Source: Alphaproteobacteria bacterium (lineage in GTDB: Bacteria; Pseudomonadota; Alphaproteobacteria; RF32; CAG-239). Taken from it: DNA of 45,439 nucleotides. Location of the stretch: positions 1 through 45,439 of the forward strand of contig JAFUSH010000019.1 of the NCBI GenBank assembly GCA_017471705.1. Reading direction: 5' to 3'. Below are positions 17,090-26,173 of this stretch, piece after piece. The notes beneath the pieces were generated by a model. That model saw only the letters and a list, made by a program, of their open reading frames with translations, was not told where the DNA came from and made no database searches. A program made the position numbers and the translations under genes. Numbering within the stretch: the stretch's first letter is position 1; every line of letters begins with the position of its first letter.

Positions 17090-17461
17090 ATGGAAGCACT
17101 TTTTATTTTTGAGGGAAATACGCTGATGCAAGTACTGATTTTTATGGGAGTATGCGTTGGTGTATTGGCAGGTTTTTCAGATTCTTACAAGGATTTGCTG
17201 CATAAGGAGCTCGCAGAATATTCCGGAGCGTGGACACAGTTCATCAACAGAGCCTTGATTGTATCGGCTTTTGTTATGTGTTTGTTCGTGGATTTTCCGG
17301 AACGCAGAGAACATCCGTTACAAGAGTTGAATTGGATATTGTTTCCTTTTTTGGCAGCGATGTTCTTTTGTCTTGCGTGGTGTTGTGCTTTTTGGGCAAC
17401 ATTAGCGGTTAAAGCCGTATTTTGCTGGGTATTTGATTCTTTAATTCAAAAAATTGATTGA
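17090..17461 (+). CDS. small membrane protein, unknown
   Basis: The 123-residue protein has three predicted membrane segments (about 12-28, 52-66 and 80-113) separated by charged loops, and no motif I recognise. No Shine-Dalgarno is seen ahead of the ATG at 17090. The next gene starts one base after its stop codon, so both are probably translated together. It may act with the holin-like protein upstream, but this rests on position only. Confidence 0.55.
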   Translation: MEALFIFEGNTLMQVLIFMGVCVGVLAGFSDSYKDLLHKELAEYSGAWTQFINRALIVSAFVMCLFVDFPERREHPLQELNWILFPFLAAMFFCLAWCCAFWATLAVKAVFCWVFDSLIQKID

Positions 17462-17462
17462 T

Positions 17463-17783
17463 ATGATGATGTATCTTTTGTTTCTCTTGTGTGTGACGGG
17501 GTTTTCGGTAGCTACTTGTTTTTCAAACACCGCCGAAACCTACCTTCGCGACAGAAATCCAAGAATCTGGTGCTGGAACTGGACTTTGTTCGTTTTCGCC
17601 GCAGTGCTGGCAAACATTGTCCGCTTACCTCTCGGAATATCCGACACCACTTTGGCTTGGTTGGCTAATTTAGGTATCTGCGTTGCAAGCGGGGCAGCTG
17701 TTTTTTTTGCAGTTTTGGTTACCGCGATAGCGTACCATATCTTTTGGCCGCTGTTCAAAACACTTTTGCGTCCTGAGGACTAA
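17463..17783 (+). CDS. small membrane protein, unknown
   Basis: The 106-residue product starts at one of three consecutive ATGs (first at 17463, one base after the upstream stop). It has a hydrophobic N-terminus, an extracellular-type loop with aromatic residues (NPRIWCWNW), and two further helices (about 40-57 and 65-95). No family is recognised. An intrinsic terminator follows directly, which closes the three-gene cluster. Confidence 0.55.
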   Translation: MMMYLLFLLCVTGFSVATCFSNTAETYLRDRNPRIWCWNWTLFVFAAVLANIVRLPLGISDTTLAWLANLGICVASGAAVFFAVLVTAIAYHIFWPLFKTLLRPED

Positions 17784-17792
17784 TTATCAATT

Positions 17793-17822
17793 AAAACCGC
17801 TCTTTTGAATAAGGGCGGTTTT
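17793..17822 (+). terminator. intrinsic terminator after the membrane-protein cluster
   Basis: AAAACCGCTC pairs with GGGCGGTTTT (one G-T pair) around a 10-base loop, followed by AGTTTTAT. Confidence 0.75.
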
Positions 17823-17907
17823 AGTTTTATACAGAAGCCGAATAAAAATATTTTACTTTTAACGCAAATTGATTACATTAACGGTAGTGTTAAAAGGAGA
17901 AATGAAA

Positions 17908-19110
17908 ATGCACAATGTTCGAAAAGTTACTGCAGATTTGACTTGGTTGGGAGCCAGTGATAATCGCTTGGCCTTGTTTGAAAATGTTTATCCGATACCG
18001 AATGGAATTTCGTATAACTCATATCTGTTAAATGATGAAAAAACCGTATTGTTTGATACGGTGGATTCTTCGGTTCGCCGACAGTTTTTTGAGAATCTGC
18101 GCCATACGTTAAACGGAAAGGCGTTGGATTACGTAATCATTCACCATATGGAACCTGACCATTGTGCCGAATTGGCTGATTTATTGCGTATCTGTCCGCA
18201 GGTCAGAATAGTGTGCAATATGCAAACTCAAAAGATGATTGCGCAGTTTTTTGAACTTGGCTTGCCGGATGAACGGTTTATGTTGGTCAAGGAAGGTGAT
18301 ACACTGAATACGGGAACTCATACGCTTAATTTTGTTTCTGCACCGATGGTGCACTGGCCGGAAGTTATGATGACATACGACAGTACGGATAAAGTTTTAT
18401 TTTCTGCTGATGCTTTCGGTACATTCGGTTCTTTAAACGGCAATATTTTTGCCGATGAAGTTGATTTTAAGCGTGATTATCTTGATGAAGCGCGCCGTTA
18501 TTATACCAATATTGTCGGCAAATACGGACCGCAGGTGCAAAATGTTTTGAAAAAGGCTTCGGCTTTGGATATTAAAACTATTTGCCCGCTGCACGGTTTT
18601 ATTTGGCGTAACGATTTAGGATATTTTATTGATAAATATAATAAATGGTCGGCTTATGAACCGGAAGATAAGGCGGTGGTGATTGCTTACGGTTCAATAT
18701 ACGGCAATACGTATGATGCCGCGGCTGTTTTGGCGACAAAATTGGCGGAGCAGGGCATTGAAAATATTAAAATGTATGATGTTTCCAAAACTCACGCTTC
18801 ATACATCATAAGCGAGGCGTTTAGGGTTTCAACCATAGTATTGGCAGCGCCGACGTATAACGGCGGAATTTTCGTGAATATGGAAAATTTCTTGCACGAT
18901 TTAGTCGCGCATAATTTGCAAAACCGCCGCTTTGCGATTATGGATAACGGAACGTGGGCGGTAATGTCGGGAAAGCAGATGAAAGATTTACTGACAACAC
19001 TCAAAAACTGCGAATTTATTGAACCGCAAATATCCTTGAAATCGGCACTGAAAGAGAATCAGCTTGCTCAAACGGGAGAGTTGGCTGCAGCAATAAAAGC
19101 AGGGTTGTAA
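17908..19110 (+). CDS. fprA: flavodiiron protein (A-type), O2/NO reductase
   Basis: The 400-residue enzyme reduces oxygen to water or nitric oxide to nitrous oxide, protecting oxygen-sensitive metabolism. The N-terminal metallo-beta-lactamase-like domain keeps all diiron ligands: His80, Glu82, Asp84 and His85 in HHMEPDHC, His149, Asp168 and His229. The C-terminal flavodoxin domain begins near 255 with FMN loop YGSIYGNT (261-268). There is no fused rubredoxin, so an outside electron donor is needed. I chose the ATG at 17908, 8 bases after GGAG; the ATG at 17902 is too close. The Bcp peroxiredoxin gene converges with it four bases away. Confidence 0.93.
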   Translation: MHNVRKVTADLTWLGASDNRLALFENVYPIPNGISYNSYLLNDEKTVLFDTVDSSVRRQFFENLRHTLNGKALDYVIIHHMEPDHCAELADLLRICPQVRIVCNMQTQKMIAQFFELGLPDERFMLVKEGDTLNTGTHTLNFVSAPMVHWPEVMMTYDSTDKVLFSADAFGTFGSLNGNIFADEVDFKRDYLDEARRYYTNIVGKYGPQVQNVLKKASALDIKTICPLHGFIWRNDLGYFIDKYNKWSAYEPEDKAVVIAYGSIYGNTYDAAAVLATKLAEQGIENIKMYDVSKTHASYIISEAFRVSTIVLAAPTYNGGIFVNMENFLHDLVAHNLQNRRFAIMDNGTWAVMSGKQMKDLLTTLKNCEFIEPQISLKSALKENQLAQTGELAAAIKAGL

Positions 19111-19114
19111 GCAA

Positions 19115-19555
19115 TTACAACTCTGCCAAAGCCCGCAAAACTTCGTCAACGTGACCGGCAACCTTGACTTTACGCCACTCTTTGATAATTTGTCCCTGCC
19201 CATCTAAAATAAACGTGGAACGCTCAATTCCCATATATGTGCGCCCATACATTGATTTTTCTTTCCACACGCCGTATTTTTCGGATAGTTTATGTTCGGT
19301 ATCGGCAACGAGTGTGAAGTTCAAATTCTGTTTTTGCTGAAATTTTTGATGGCTTGTCACACTGTCCGGACTAACTCCGATAACTTGCACCGCCGATGTC
19401 AGACGGTTTATATTATCTCTGAAATCACAGGCTTCTTTAGTGCAGCCTGAGGTATTATCCTTAGGATAAAAATATAATACGATGGTTTTACCCTTGTAAA
19501 ATTCTTCGCCGAAATCAAAAATTTTTCCTTTATTGTCAATAGCTTGCAGTTTCAT
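19115..19555 (-). CDS. bcp: thioredoxin-dependent peroxiredoxin, Bcp/PrxQ type
   Basis: The 146-residue cytoplasmic peroxidase reduces hydrogen peroxide and organic peroxides with thioredoxin. The motif PKDNTSGCTKEAC holds peroxidatic Cys38 and resolving Cys43, the 4-residue spacing typical of PrxQ. The ERSTFILDGQG segment is also conserved. Length is near the usual 150. AGGAG lies 8 bases ahead of the ATG. It converges with the flavodiiron gene with a four-base gap and no terminator, so the transcripts probably overlap; both belong to oxidative-stress defence. Confidence 0.95.
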   Translation of the reverse strand: MKLQAIDNKGKIFDFGEEFYKGKTIVLYFYPKDNTSGCTKEACDFRDNINRLTSAVQVIGVSPDSVTSHQKFQQKQNLNFTLVADTEHKLSEKYGVWKEKSMYGRTYMGIERSTFILDGQGQIIKEWRKVKVAGHVDEVLRALAEL

Positions 19556-19683
19556 TTCAGTTTCTCCTGATTATACATCACGAATGATATACGATAAAAA
19601 TGTGGAGAAAAATAAAAATTTACTTTTATCTACAAGCTAAAACAAATAATCTTAAGTCGTATTTTTAACAAAGGAGATAACTG

Positions 19684-20487
19684 ATGAAAAAATATATTGC
19701 AGAAATGTTCGGAACATTTGTTCTGGTGCTTATCGGTTGCGGTACCGTGGTATTTTCGGCACCGTACGTCGGAAATATCGGGATTGCGTTAGCCTTCGGT
19801 TTAGCGTTGACAGCTATGGCTTACGCCATCGGTCCGGTTTCGGGAGCACACGTCAATCCGGCGGTAACGCTCGGAGTTTTATGTGCCGGCAGAATGAATG
19901 TGAAAGATGCCATAGGTTATGTTATTTTTCAGTTTTTAGGTGCAATTGCCGGAGCAGCACTTGTTTTGTGTATGGTTTCCGGACACCTGACCGGTTACGA
20001 TGTGTCATCGCAAGGTTTGGGACAAAACGGCTGGGGAGAAGGATACGGCAGCGGATATGATATTGTGAGTGCCGCTGTTTTTGAATTTATCGCCACCTTT
20101 ATATTTGTTAAAGTAATACTTAAAACTACCGAAGGTGATTTGAAAATTGCCGGTGTGGTTATAGGTTTGACTTTGGTTGTTTTGCATATTTTAGGTTTGC
20201 AGATTACCGGAGTTTCGGTTAATCCGGCGCGCAGTTTCGGTCCGGCGTTATTTGTCGGCGGTAAGGCAATGAGCCAATTATGGCTGTTCTTGGTTGTTCC
20301 GTCGGTTGCCGGTATTTTGGCCGGATTGTGTTCGCGTTTTTGCTGCAATTGCGGTTGTAAAGGCGGACAATGTGAAATAAAAAACAGAAATCCGGAAAGT
20401 ACTTCGACAGAAGAAAAAAAGCCGACTTTGCATCGTCGTCCGCAAGGGTATCGAACCAACAGACGAGCCGGTAATCAACGCCGATAA
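19684..20487 (+). CDS. aqpZ: aquaporin (AqpZ-like) with Cys-rich, basic C-terminal tail
   Basis: The 267-residue channel has six membrane helices and both NPA motifs, GAHVNPAVT (Asn58-Ala60) and VSVNPARSFGPA (Asn180-Ala182). Selectivity-filter positions by alignment with AqpZ are Phe38, His168, Val177 (Thr in AqpZ) and Arg183, so water is the likely cargo. The tail from about 220 is unusual: a Cys cluster FCCNCGCKGGQC then an Arg/Lys-rich end. Standard AqpZ is about 230 residues. AAGGAG precedes the ATG and a terminator follows. Confidence 0.92.
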   Translation: MKKYIAEMFGTFVLVLIGCGTVVFSAPYVGNIGIALAFGLALTAMAYAIGPVSGAHVNPAVTLGVLCAGRMNVKDAIGYVIFQFLGAIAGAALVLCMVSGHLTGYDVSSQGLGQNGWGEGYGSGYDIVSAAVFEFIATFIFVKVILKTTEGDLKIAGVVIGLTLVVLHILGLQITGVSVNPARSFGPALFVGGKAMSQLWLFLVVPSVAGILAGLCSRFCCNCGCKGGQCEIKNRNPESTSTEEKKPTLHRRPQGYRTNRRAGNQRR

Positions 20488-20524
20488 AAAAAGCTGTGCA
20501 AAATAATGCACAAACGTGTGTCAG

Positions 20525-20550
20525 AAAGTCTCCCTCTGGAGACTTTTTTT
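20525..20550 (+). terminator. intrinsic terminator after aqpZ
   Basis: AAAGTCTCC pairs with GGAGACTTT around CTCT and ends in four more T. Confidence 0.8.
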
Positions 20551-20559
20551 ATTTTAGCT

Positions 20560-21960
20560 CTACAGATATTGCCTTCTGCCGATTACAGCCGAGTTTAAAA
20601 GTGAAAAATCTGCCGTCCGATTATCGGCTTGCAGCACATTTTTTCCGCGTTTTCCCATACTGCTTTTTTCAAGAACTGATTTGAATATTTTATGCGCGTA
20701 GTTATCGGGCGAAGCCAAATTGACCGTATTTACGTTATTTAAGTTATGACCATATTCGGCGTCATCAAATTTCTCAATACGCTTATTATTATAAATCACG
20801 GTTTTTTCCGGAATTTTTAATGCTATTATATAGTTCCGCATATCTGGCATAACACTTATGCGAGCGGCAGAATCTTGTTTTCGGCACTTTGTTTTTTCGT
20901 ATAATTCGTGATTGTTAAGATTTACAAACGGTTCTCGGCAATTGGTGTCATCATCTTTATGAGAGTAGAAATGAACTCCGGAATAATATAGTTTTTCACG
21001 CGGCGGTAAAAAACCGTAAGAGGTGACGAATACATTTCTCATTGCATCTTGCGCTGTTTTTTCTCCGTATATTTGCGAAGTCATTAAATATAATACGTTA
21101 AGACAGCGATGAGCATTGGCGGTACCGGCGCAATAGCTGAAAATAGTTATGTTTCGGAAATTGTTGTTCAATTCGGCTGAGGAATATTTTTCCGCGGCGC
21201 AAATTTTTCCGTCATTATTAAATTTAATATTTTTCGCTATAAAATCCGCCCAATGATTTTTAACGAATTGCAAATCTTCAGGTTCATAGAAACCATCACC
21301 GTATTTTAATGTTTTTAATAGTGATGTCACATTGGAACATCTTGACTTTTGTATCGGGTAGAATACGGCACAGGTGTCAACCTGTTCACCGAAAATATGC
21401 AGATTATCCAATGAATTCCGCATATTTTTGTATATCCAAGTGTTTAACATTTGCTCATTATCTTTCAAGCGGAACGGCATAAACAGATATAAATTATGTC
21501 TGTTTTTTTCGCTTTTGCTCACCGGACTGTAAGTAGCCTGTTGCAAACCGGCAGATAAGTCAATTTTCCAAGAGCAATAATTAACGTTATTATTAAAGAT
21601 TCTTTTGTCTTTCAAATGATTGTTGCAGGCTACAACATACTGACTTGAAGCTTCAAACAGATTAATCAAGTCGCTGTCAACGGCGTGTTTTTGCTTCAAT
21701 TCGGATAGGACGGTTTGCGCATCTCTCATATATCCGCGTAAAAACAGAGCATATTCAAAAAGTTTATGTTCATCAAATAAATATCTTTGATACATTATCG
21801 GAGTTTGTCCGGATGTGCGCATAAAACGATTAAGAGAGTCCATAAATATTTTAACCCTCGGTTCAAAACGGTTAATCTGCGTAGGAGTATAGACGGCAGA
21901 TTGTAAAACATCTGTTTTAAAAGCATTTTTAAAAATTTCCGCGAAAGGGTTACCTATCAT
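20560..21960 (-). CDS. unknown 466-residue protein
   Basis: I recognise no family. The product is mostly soluble, rich in Asn, Tyr and Lys, without signal peptide or membrane helix. The most striking segment is IFSYCAGTANAHRCLNVLYL around residues 285-304, where Cys, Gly and His cluster; it might be an active site but the evidence is thin. I start the gene at the ATG at 21960 (MIGNPFAEIF), which has AGAGGA five to ten bases upstream; the frame stays open further up but runs into the neighbouring gene and its terminator. It lies downstream of the barrel-protein gene on the same strand. Confidence 0.6.
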   Translation of the reverse strand: MIGNPFAEIFKNAFKTDVLQSAVYTPTQINRFEPRVKIFMDSLNRFMRTSGQTPIMYQRYLFDEHKLFEYALFLRGYMRDAQTVLSELKQKHAVDSDLINLFEASSQYVVACNNHLKDKRIFNNNVNYCSWKIDLSAGLQQATYSPVSKSEKNRHNLYLFMPFRLKDNEQMLNTWIYKNMRNSLDNLHIFGEQVDTCAVFYPIQKSRCSNVTSLLKTLKYGDGFYEPEDLQFVKNHWADFIAKNIKFNNDGKICAAEKYSSAELNNNFRNITIFSYCAGTANAHRCLNVLYLMTSQIYGEKTAQDAMRNVFVTSYGFLPPREKLYYSGVHFYSHKDDDTNCREPFVNLNNHELYEKTKCRKQDSAARISVMPDMRNYIIALKIPEKTVIYNNKRIEKFDDAEYGHNLNNVNTVNLASPDNYAHKIFKSVLEKSSMGKRGKNVLQADNRTADFSLLNSAVIGRRQYL

Positions 21961-22045
21961 TTTATCCTCTTTATGCAAAAGATAGCACAGGAAAATAAGA
22001 AAGTCCCGTAACATTAGGTTAATAAATGTTTCCGCATAAAAAAAC

Positions 22046-22063
22046 GCCTTCTGAAAAGAAGGC
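22046..22063 (-). terminator. intrinsic terminator after the barrel-protein gene
   Basis: GCCTTCT pairs with AGAAGGC around a 4-base loop, and a run of T follows on the minus strand. It separates the gene at 22092-22964 from the unknown gene downstream. Confidence 0.75.
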
Positions 22064-22091
22064 ATTCTTTTGTACAAAACAGGCAGGCAAA

Positions 22092-22964
22092 TTATAATCC
22101 CCATTCTCCGCCGAATGATGCTTCAACACCGATAATGGTGCTGCTGCCGTATTTTTTTGAACCGCGGTCTTGCGCGCGGAAATATTGAATATACGGTCCC
22201 ATCTTCAGACCTCCGTACACGTCAACCATCATATTGCCTTTAAGGCTGTACTCATATTCAAAATCTTTCGGATTGTATGAGCTGTATTTAACATAATCGC
22301 GGAAATAAGTATCAAGGTTGAAATCTACCCCCTCACGCAAAGGATACGCGCCTTTAAGACCTATTTCATAGGCTAATTTGGTGGTTTTATCGTGTCTGTA
22401 GGTAAAATCATATTCCCCGACAACGGCGGCGTAAAGACTTTCTATATATTTACCGTCAAACAGCTTCAAACCGGTCATACCTCTGGCAATTTTGGTACGC
22501 GGAGCGTCGTCATTTTTTTCAAATTCGGTTTGATAAGCCAAGTTAACAAACGGACCTACATAGGCATCCCAATATTGCCAAGTTTTATGAGCAAAATCAG
22601 TGGAGAGCAAAATTTTATCGGCAGTTTCGTTAGTTACGTCAGGTCCTTCCTTCGGACGAAGTTTAGTCTTGCCGTATTCTGCGAACAAATTGTTTTCCCA
22701 TTTGAATTTTTCCTGTTGATCAATTAACGAAAAATCAAAAATTCCTTTTGTGACCGTTTCGCTGTCACCGCTGAGTTCGGCATTAGGAGAATCGGCATAT
22801 TCTTCGGAATTTTTCACTTCGGTTGAAGTAATTTCCAATCCGGCTTTTTTCAAAACGGCTGACCAACCGTAATTATTTTCCGCCGCATCATCGGCATAAG
22901 CCGCGTTGGTGCTGACGCAGAGTATCAACGCAGGCAATAATAAAAAACGTAATTTGTTATTCAT
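22092..22964 (-). CDS. outer-membrane beta-barrel protein, DUF3078/DUF481-like
   Basis: The 290-residue protein starts with a signal peptide (LRFLLLPALILCVSTNAAYA, cleavage near residue 24). The rest is a series of amphipathic strands with many Tyr and charged turns, as in small outer-membrane barrels. The strand order with KWENNLFAEYGK, a loop ending in a Lys-Ile-Leu-Leu segment, then WDAYVGPFVNLAYQTEF recalls the DUF3078/DUF481 group, but I cannot be firm. It ends EWGL rather than Phe. It is divergent from clpP. Confidence 0.65.
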   Translation of the reverse strand: MNNKLRFLLLPALILCVSTNAAYADDAAENNYGWSAVLKKAGLEITSTEVKNSEEYADSPNAELSGDSETVTKGIFDFSLIDQQEKFKWENNLFAEYGKTKLRPKEGPDVTNETADKILLSTDFAHKTWQYWDAYVGPFVNLAYQTEFEKNDDAPRTKIARGMTGLKLFDGKYIESLYAAVVGEYDFTYRHDKTTKLAYEIGLKGAYPLREGVDFNLDTYFRDYVKYSSYNPKDFEYEYSLKGNMMVDVYGGLKMGPYIQYFRAQDRGSKKYGSSTIIGVEASFGGEWGL

Positions 22965-23121
22965 AGTTCAAGTCCTTATAAAATTGTTCGGTAGAAGGAG
23001 TATAATCGCGATGTGTTAATAAAAGATTTATAGCCTGATTGAAGTAATATGTCGGGCTTGATTATTTTTTTAACTTGTGTTACAAAATTCTTATGCTACA
23101 AAATTTGATGAATACGGAAAC

Positions 23122-23143
23122 TTGTTTAGAAAATCTTAAACAA
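23122..23143. promoter_or_regulatory. inverted repeat upstream of clpP
   Basis: TTGTTTA and TAAACAA flank an 8-base spacer about 48 bases before the clpP start. It is a perfect 7-bp dyad in the divergent promoter gap and could be an operator; AT-richness makes chance occurrence possible. Confidence 0.35.
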
Positions 23144-23190
23144 ACTATGATTTATTATACCGAGATTAATCTATATTATAAGGAAAAATA

Positions 23191-23808
23191 ATGACAAATA
23201 ATTCTGCAATTATAAATTCTTTGGTGCCTATGGTTATTGAGCAGACACCGAAAGGGGAACGTTCTTTTGATATTTTTTCACGCTTGTTGAAAGAGAGAAT
23301 TATCTTTCTGACCGGTGAAGTTAATGATGAAGTTTCGGCTTTGGTTTGTGCTCAGCTTTTGTTTTTGGAGGCCGAAAATCCGAAAAAAGATATTGCTTTA
23401 TATATTAATTCTCCGGGAGGTGTTGTCACTTCTGGATTGGCAATGTATGACACTATGCAGTATATTTCTTGCGATGTGGCGACAATTTGCGTCGGTCAGG
23501 CTTGTTCTATGGGGTCATTTTTATTGGCCGGCGGTGCTAAAGGCAAAAGGTATTCGCTGCCTAATTCGCAGATTATGATTCATCAGCCGTCCGGAGGTGC
23601 AAAAGGTCAGGCAACCGATATCGAAATTCAGGCTAAATTGATTTTAGATTTGCGTAAGCGTCTGAATACCATATATGCACAAAATACCGGCCAAAAGCTT
23701 TCGGTTATTGAAAAAGCAATGGACAGAGATAATTTTATGACACCGAAAGAAGCGTTGGATTTCGGCTTGATTGATCATATTATTACAAATCGTGAAGAGA
23801 TAAAGTAG
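23191..23808 (+). CDS. clpP: ATP-dependent Clp protease proteolytic subunit
   Basis: The 205-residue serine peptidase forms the 14-mer chamber of ClpXP. The catalytic triad is intact: Ser106 in GQACSMGS, His131 in MIHQPSGG and Asp180. N-terminal [20 protein letters not shown] is typical. clpX starts seven bases after its stop, the standard clpP-clpX pair; no tig (trigger factor) gene precedes it, unlike many bacteria, and lon does not follow. Confidence 0.98.
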   Translation: MTNNSAIINSLVPMVIEQTPKGERSFDIFSRLLKERIIFLTGEVNDEVSALVCAQLLFLEAENPKKDIALYINSPGGVVTSGLAMYDTMQYISCDVATICVGQACSMGSFLLAGGAKGKRYSLPNSQIMIHQPSGGAKGQATDIEIQAKLILDLRKRLNTIYAQNTGQKLSVIEKAMDRDNFMTPKEALDFGLIDHIITNREEIK

Positions 23809-23815
23809 GTGGATT

Positions 23816-25078
23816 ATGAGTGATAAAGATGATGATATTCTGCACTGTTCGTTTTGCGGCAAAAGTCAGAAAGAAGTGAAAAGATTGGTTGCCGGACGCG
23901 GCGTATATATATGCAACGAGTGCATAGACGTTTGCCATTCCATTATGGAAGAGGAGCCGTTGGCGGAAGAAAAAAAGAACGGAACAGGTGAAAATCCGAT
24001 GGGAGATAACCTGCCTACTCCATCTAAAATAAAAGAATTTTTAGATGAGTATGTTATCGGTCAGGATTATGCTAAGAAAGTGTTGGCGGTTGCGGTTTAT
24101 AACCATTATAAACGTTTGAATAATCCGAATAAAGATGTAGTTGATATCGTCAAATCAAACGTTATTTTAATCGGCTCTACCGGTTGCGGAAAAACATTGT
24201 TAGCGCAAACTTTAGCTAAGATTTTGAATGTTCCGTTTGCCATTGCCGATGCTACTACTTTAACCGAGGCGGGATATGTTGGAGAAGATGTGGAAAATAT
24301 TGTGCTTAAATTGGTGCAGAATGCCAATTATGATATAGAAAAAGCTCAGCGCGGCATCATTTATATTGATGAAATAGACAAGATTTCGCGCAAAGGTGAC
24401 GGTCCGTCGATTACGCGCGATGTATCCGGCGAGGGTGTGCAGCAGGCATTGCTTAAAATTATTGAAGGTACGGTAGCAAATGTTCCGCCGCAAGGGGGGC
24501 GTAAACATCCGCAGCAAGAATTTTTACACGTTGATACCACCAATATTTTGTTTATTTGCGGCGGTGCTTTTGCCGGATTGGAAAAAATTATCGAAAAGCA
24601 CGGTAGCGGCAGTATAACCTCTATCGGTTTCGGAGCTAAGGTCGATAAAGAAGATAAGACCGTAGGGCAGATTCTGAAAGATGTGCGTCCGGAAGATTTG
24701 ATTAAATACGGTTTGATTCCGGAATTTACCGGTCGTGTTCCGGTGATAGCCACTCTGGATGATTTAGACGAGCCGGCTTTGATAAAGGTTTTGACCGAGC
24801 CGAAGAACGCGCTTGTCAGCCAGTATACCTCGCTGTTTGATATGGATAACGTTAAGTTAACGCTCACCAAAGATGCCTTGTTTGAAGTGGCAAAATTGGC
24901 AATCAAACGCAAGACTGGAGCAAGAGGTCTGCGTGCCATTATGGAAGAAATTTTAATGGAATGGATGTATGAGTTGCCGGATCAAAAAGACGTCAGTGAG
25001 ATAGTTATTGATGAAAAAGTGGTTGCCGGTAAGGCTAAACCTAAACTCATTAAAAAATCGGTGAAAAAAACGGCATAA
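23816..25078 (+). CDS. clpX: ClpX unfoldase of ClpXP
   Basis: The 420-residue AAA+ enzyme unfolds substrates for ClpP. The N-terminal zinc-binding domain has Cys11, Cys14, Cys33 and Cys36. Walker A reads GSTGCGKT at 120-127, slightly different from the common GPTGSGKT, but keeps the Gly-Lys-Thr core. Walker B is IIYIDEID with Asp185/Glu186. The [12 protein letters not shown] and RTGARGLR-like ([12 protein letters not shown]) motifs are in place. AGGTGG precedes the ATG and a strong terminator follows the stop. Confidence 0.98.
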   Translation: MSDKDDDILHCSFCGKSQKEVKRLVAGRGVYICNECIDVCHSIMEEEPLAEEKKNGTGENPMGDNLPTPSKIKEFLDEYVIGQDYAKKVLAVAVYNHYKRLNNPNKDVVDIVKSNVILIGSTGCGKTLLAQTLAKILNVPFAIADATTLTEAGYVGEDVENIVLKLVQNANYDIEKAQRGIIYIDEIDKISRKGDGPSITRDVSGEGVQQALLKIIEGTVANVPPQGGRKHPQQEFLHVDTTNILFICGGAFAGLEKIIEKHGSGSITSIGFGAKVDKEDKTVGQILKDVRPEDLIKYGLIPEFTGRVPVIATLDDLDEPALIKVLTEPKNALVSQYTSLFDMDNVKLTLTKDALFEVAKLAIKRKTGARGLRAIMEEILMEWMYELPDQKDVSEIVIDEKVVAGKAKPKLIKKSVKKTA

Positions 25079-25082
25079 GTTG

Positions 25083-25110
25083 AAAAAGCGGCAGAAAATG
25101 CCGCTTTTTT
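25083..25110 (+). terminator. intrinsic terminator after clpX
   Basis: AAAAAGCGGCA pairs with TGCCGCTTTTT around GAAAA, with the T run included, four bases after the stop codon. Confidence 0.9.
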
Positions 25111-25115
25111 GATGC

Positions 25116-25164
25116 TTAACCGGTAGACCATCTGACGATTGCTGCACGCTAGAGGGATGGCACA
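25116..25164. repeat. degenerate single module of the dispersed repeat
   Basis: The run CGGTAGACCATCTGACGATT and a following AGAGGGATGGCACA match the single-module copies at 30939-30988 and 31027-31078 with several changes that weaken the central stem. It looks like an old copy. Confidence 0.55.
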
Positions 25165-25314
25165 GTTATGATTATTTTTGATATTTGCGGTGAGAATCCT
25201 TGTAAAAATAAGAAATTTGCGGTAAAAGGTTCATAAAAAGTTCATAAAAATTTGCTAGACATATATTCAGTTTTGTGATAGCATACACTAAAGGATTCTG
25301 TATGGGAGAATAGT

Positions 25315-26130
25315 ATGTACATATGGATATTATTGGCAACGCTGATGGTAGCACTGAGCTTCTTTAACCTGTCTCCGCGTCAGGATAAAGATCACGCCGT
25401 TAATGAAGTCAAAGCCGCGACGGTAGTTAATCGTTTTAAAGCGGAACATTTGGCTATGGCCAGATATATGGAGTGTGAGATTGTCAAACAGACCGATAAT
25501 TCCGATTGGGACGGGGTAGAAGGAGTGCGTACGAGTGCCGGCGGTCCGGTTGAGCTTAGCTACGGCGGGAGCGAAGCTTCCACATCTCCGCGTCTTTCAT
25601 ACACCAAAGTAAGTTGTTATTTGCCGCAAGGTTATGATTATTCAGATATGGATATGAAACATTACATATACTGCTTAGACGGCGATGTTGAAGAAAAGGG
25701 TACCAGACATCACGTTGCTTGTAATCTGACCAGTAATCGTTATTTGGTATCATATATGAAAATCCCCGATAAATGGCTGTCACACGAAGAGATTGAGGGT
25801 AAGAGCAGAACTCCGGCGCCGATGTTTATGGGTTTTGTTGCAAAGCCTACCAGCGGAGGTTCAACTTACGGTTGGACTGATTGCGTTGATAATACGTGCA
25901 TTTTGCGCGGATACAGTTCCAAATCCGGAAAATACAATCGTGATGAAAATAAGACGCAGATATATGAATATACGTTGTTATCCGGAAAATCGATTTTATG
26001 GAGCGAGGCTAAAACAGATTGCCGCGCTCACCCGTGTTTGTTTGCATATATGCGGCTTCCGGTATCTGATGTTGCCAATCATTGCTACAAGCTGATGCAG
26101 AAAGAAGATGACAAATGCGAAAACGAATAA
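25315..26130 (+). CDS. membrane-anchored Cys-rich extracytoplasmic protein, possibly pilus-associated
   Basis: The 271-residue product begins with one hydrophobic helix (YIWILLATLMVALSFF, 2-17) followed by a charged helix-like stretch, a shape shared with minor pilins, but there is no Gly-x4-Glu prepilin cleavage motif. The body has about ten Cys spread to the C-terminus, mostly spaced for disulfides, so it should lie outside the cytoplasm. GGGAG precedes the ATG. The giant pseudopilin gene follows on the same strand beyond the 113-bp repeat array; shared function is an inference from position. No named family is recognised. Confidence 0.6.
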   Translation: MYIWILLATLMVALSFFNLSPRQDKDHAVNEVKAATVVNRFKAEHLAMARYMECEIVKQTDNSDWDGVEGVRTSAGGPVELSYGGSEASTSPRLSYTKVSCYLPQGYDYSDMDMKHYIYCLDGDVEEKGTRHHVACNLTSNRYLVSYMKIPDKWLSHEEIEGKSRTPAPMFMGFVAKPTSGGSTYGWTDCVDNTCILRGYSSKSGKYNRDENKTQIYEYTLLSGKSILWSEAKTDCRAHPCLFAYMRLPVSDVANHCYKLMQKEDDKCENE

Positions 26131-26173
26131 GAATTATGTGAAAAGATTATGGTTTATGTATGGTAAAATAAAA

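Noticed and set aside
24361..24939. 192-codon minus-strand open frame inside clpX
   Set aside because: Ser/Ile-rich antisense translation of a conserved AAA+ domain without its own signals.
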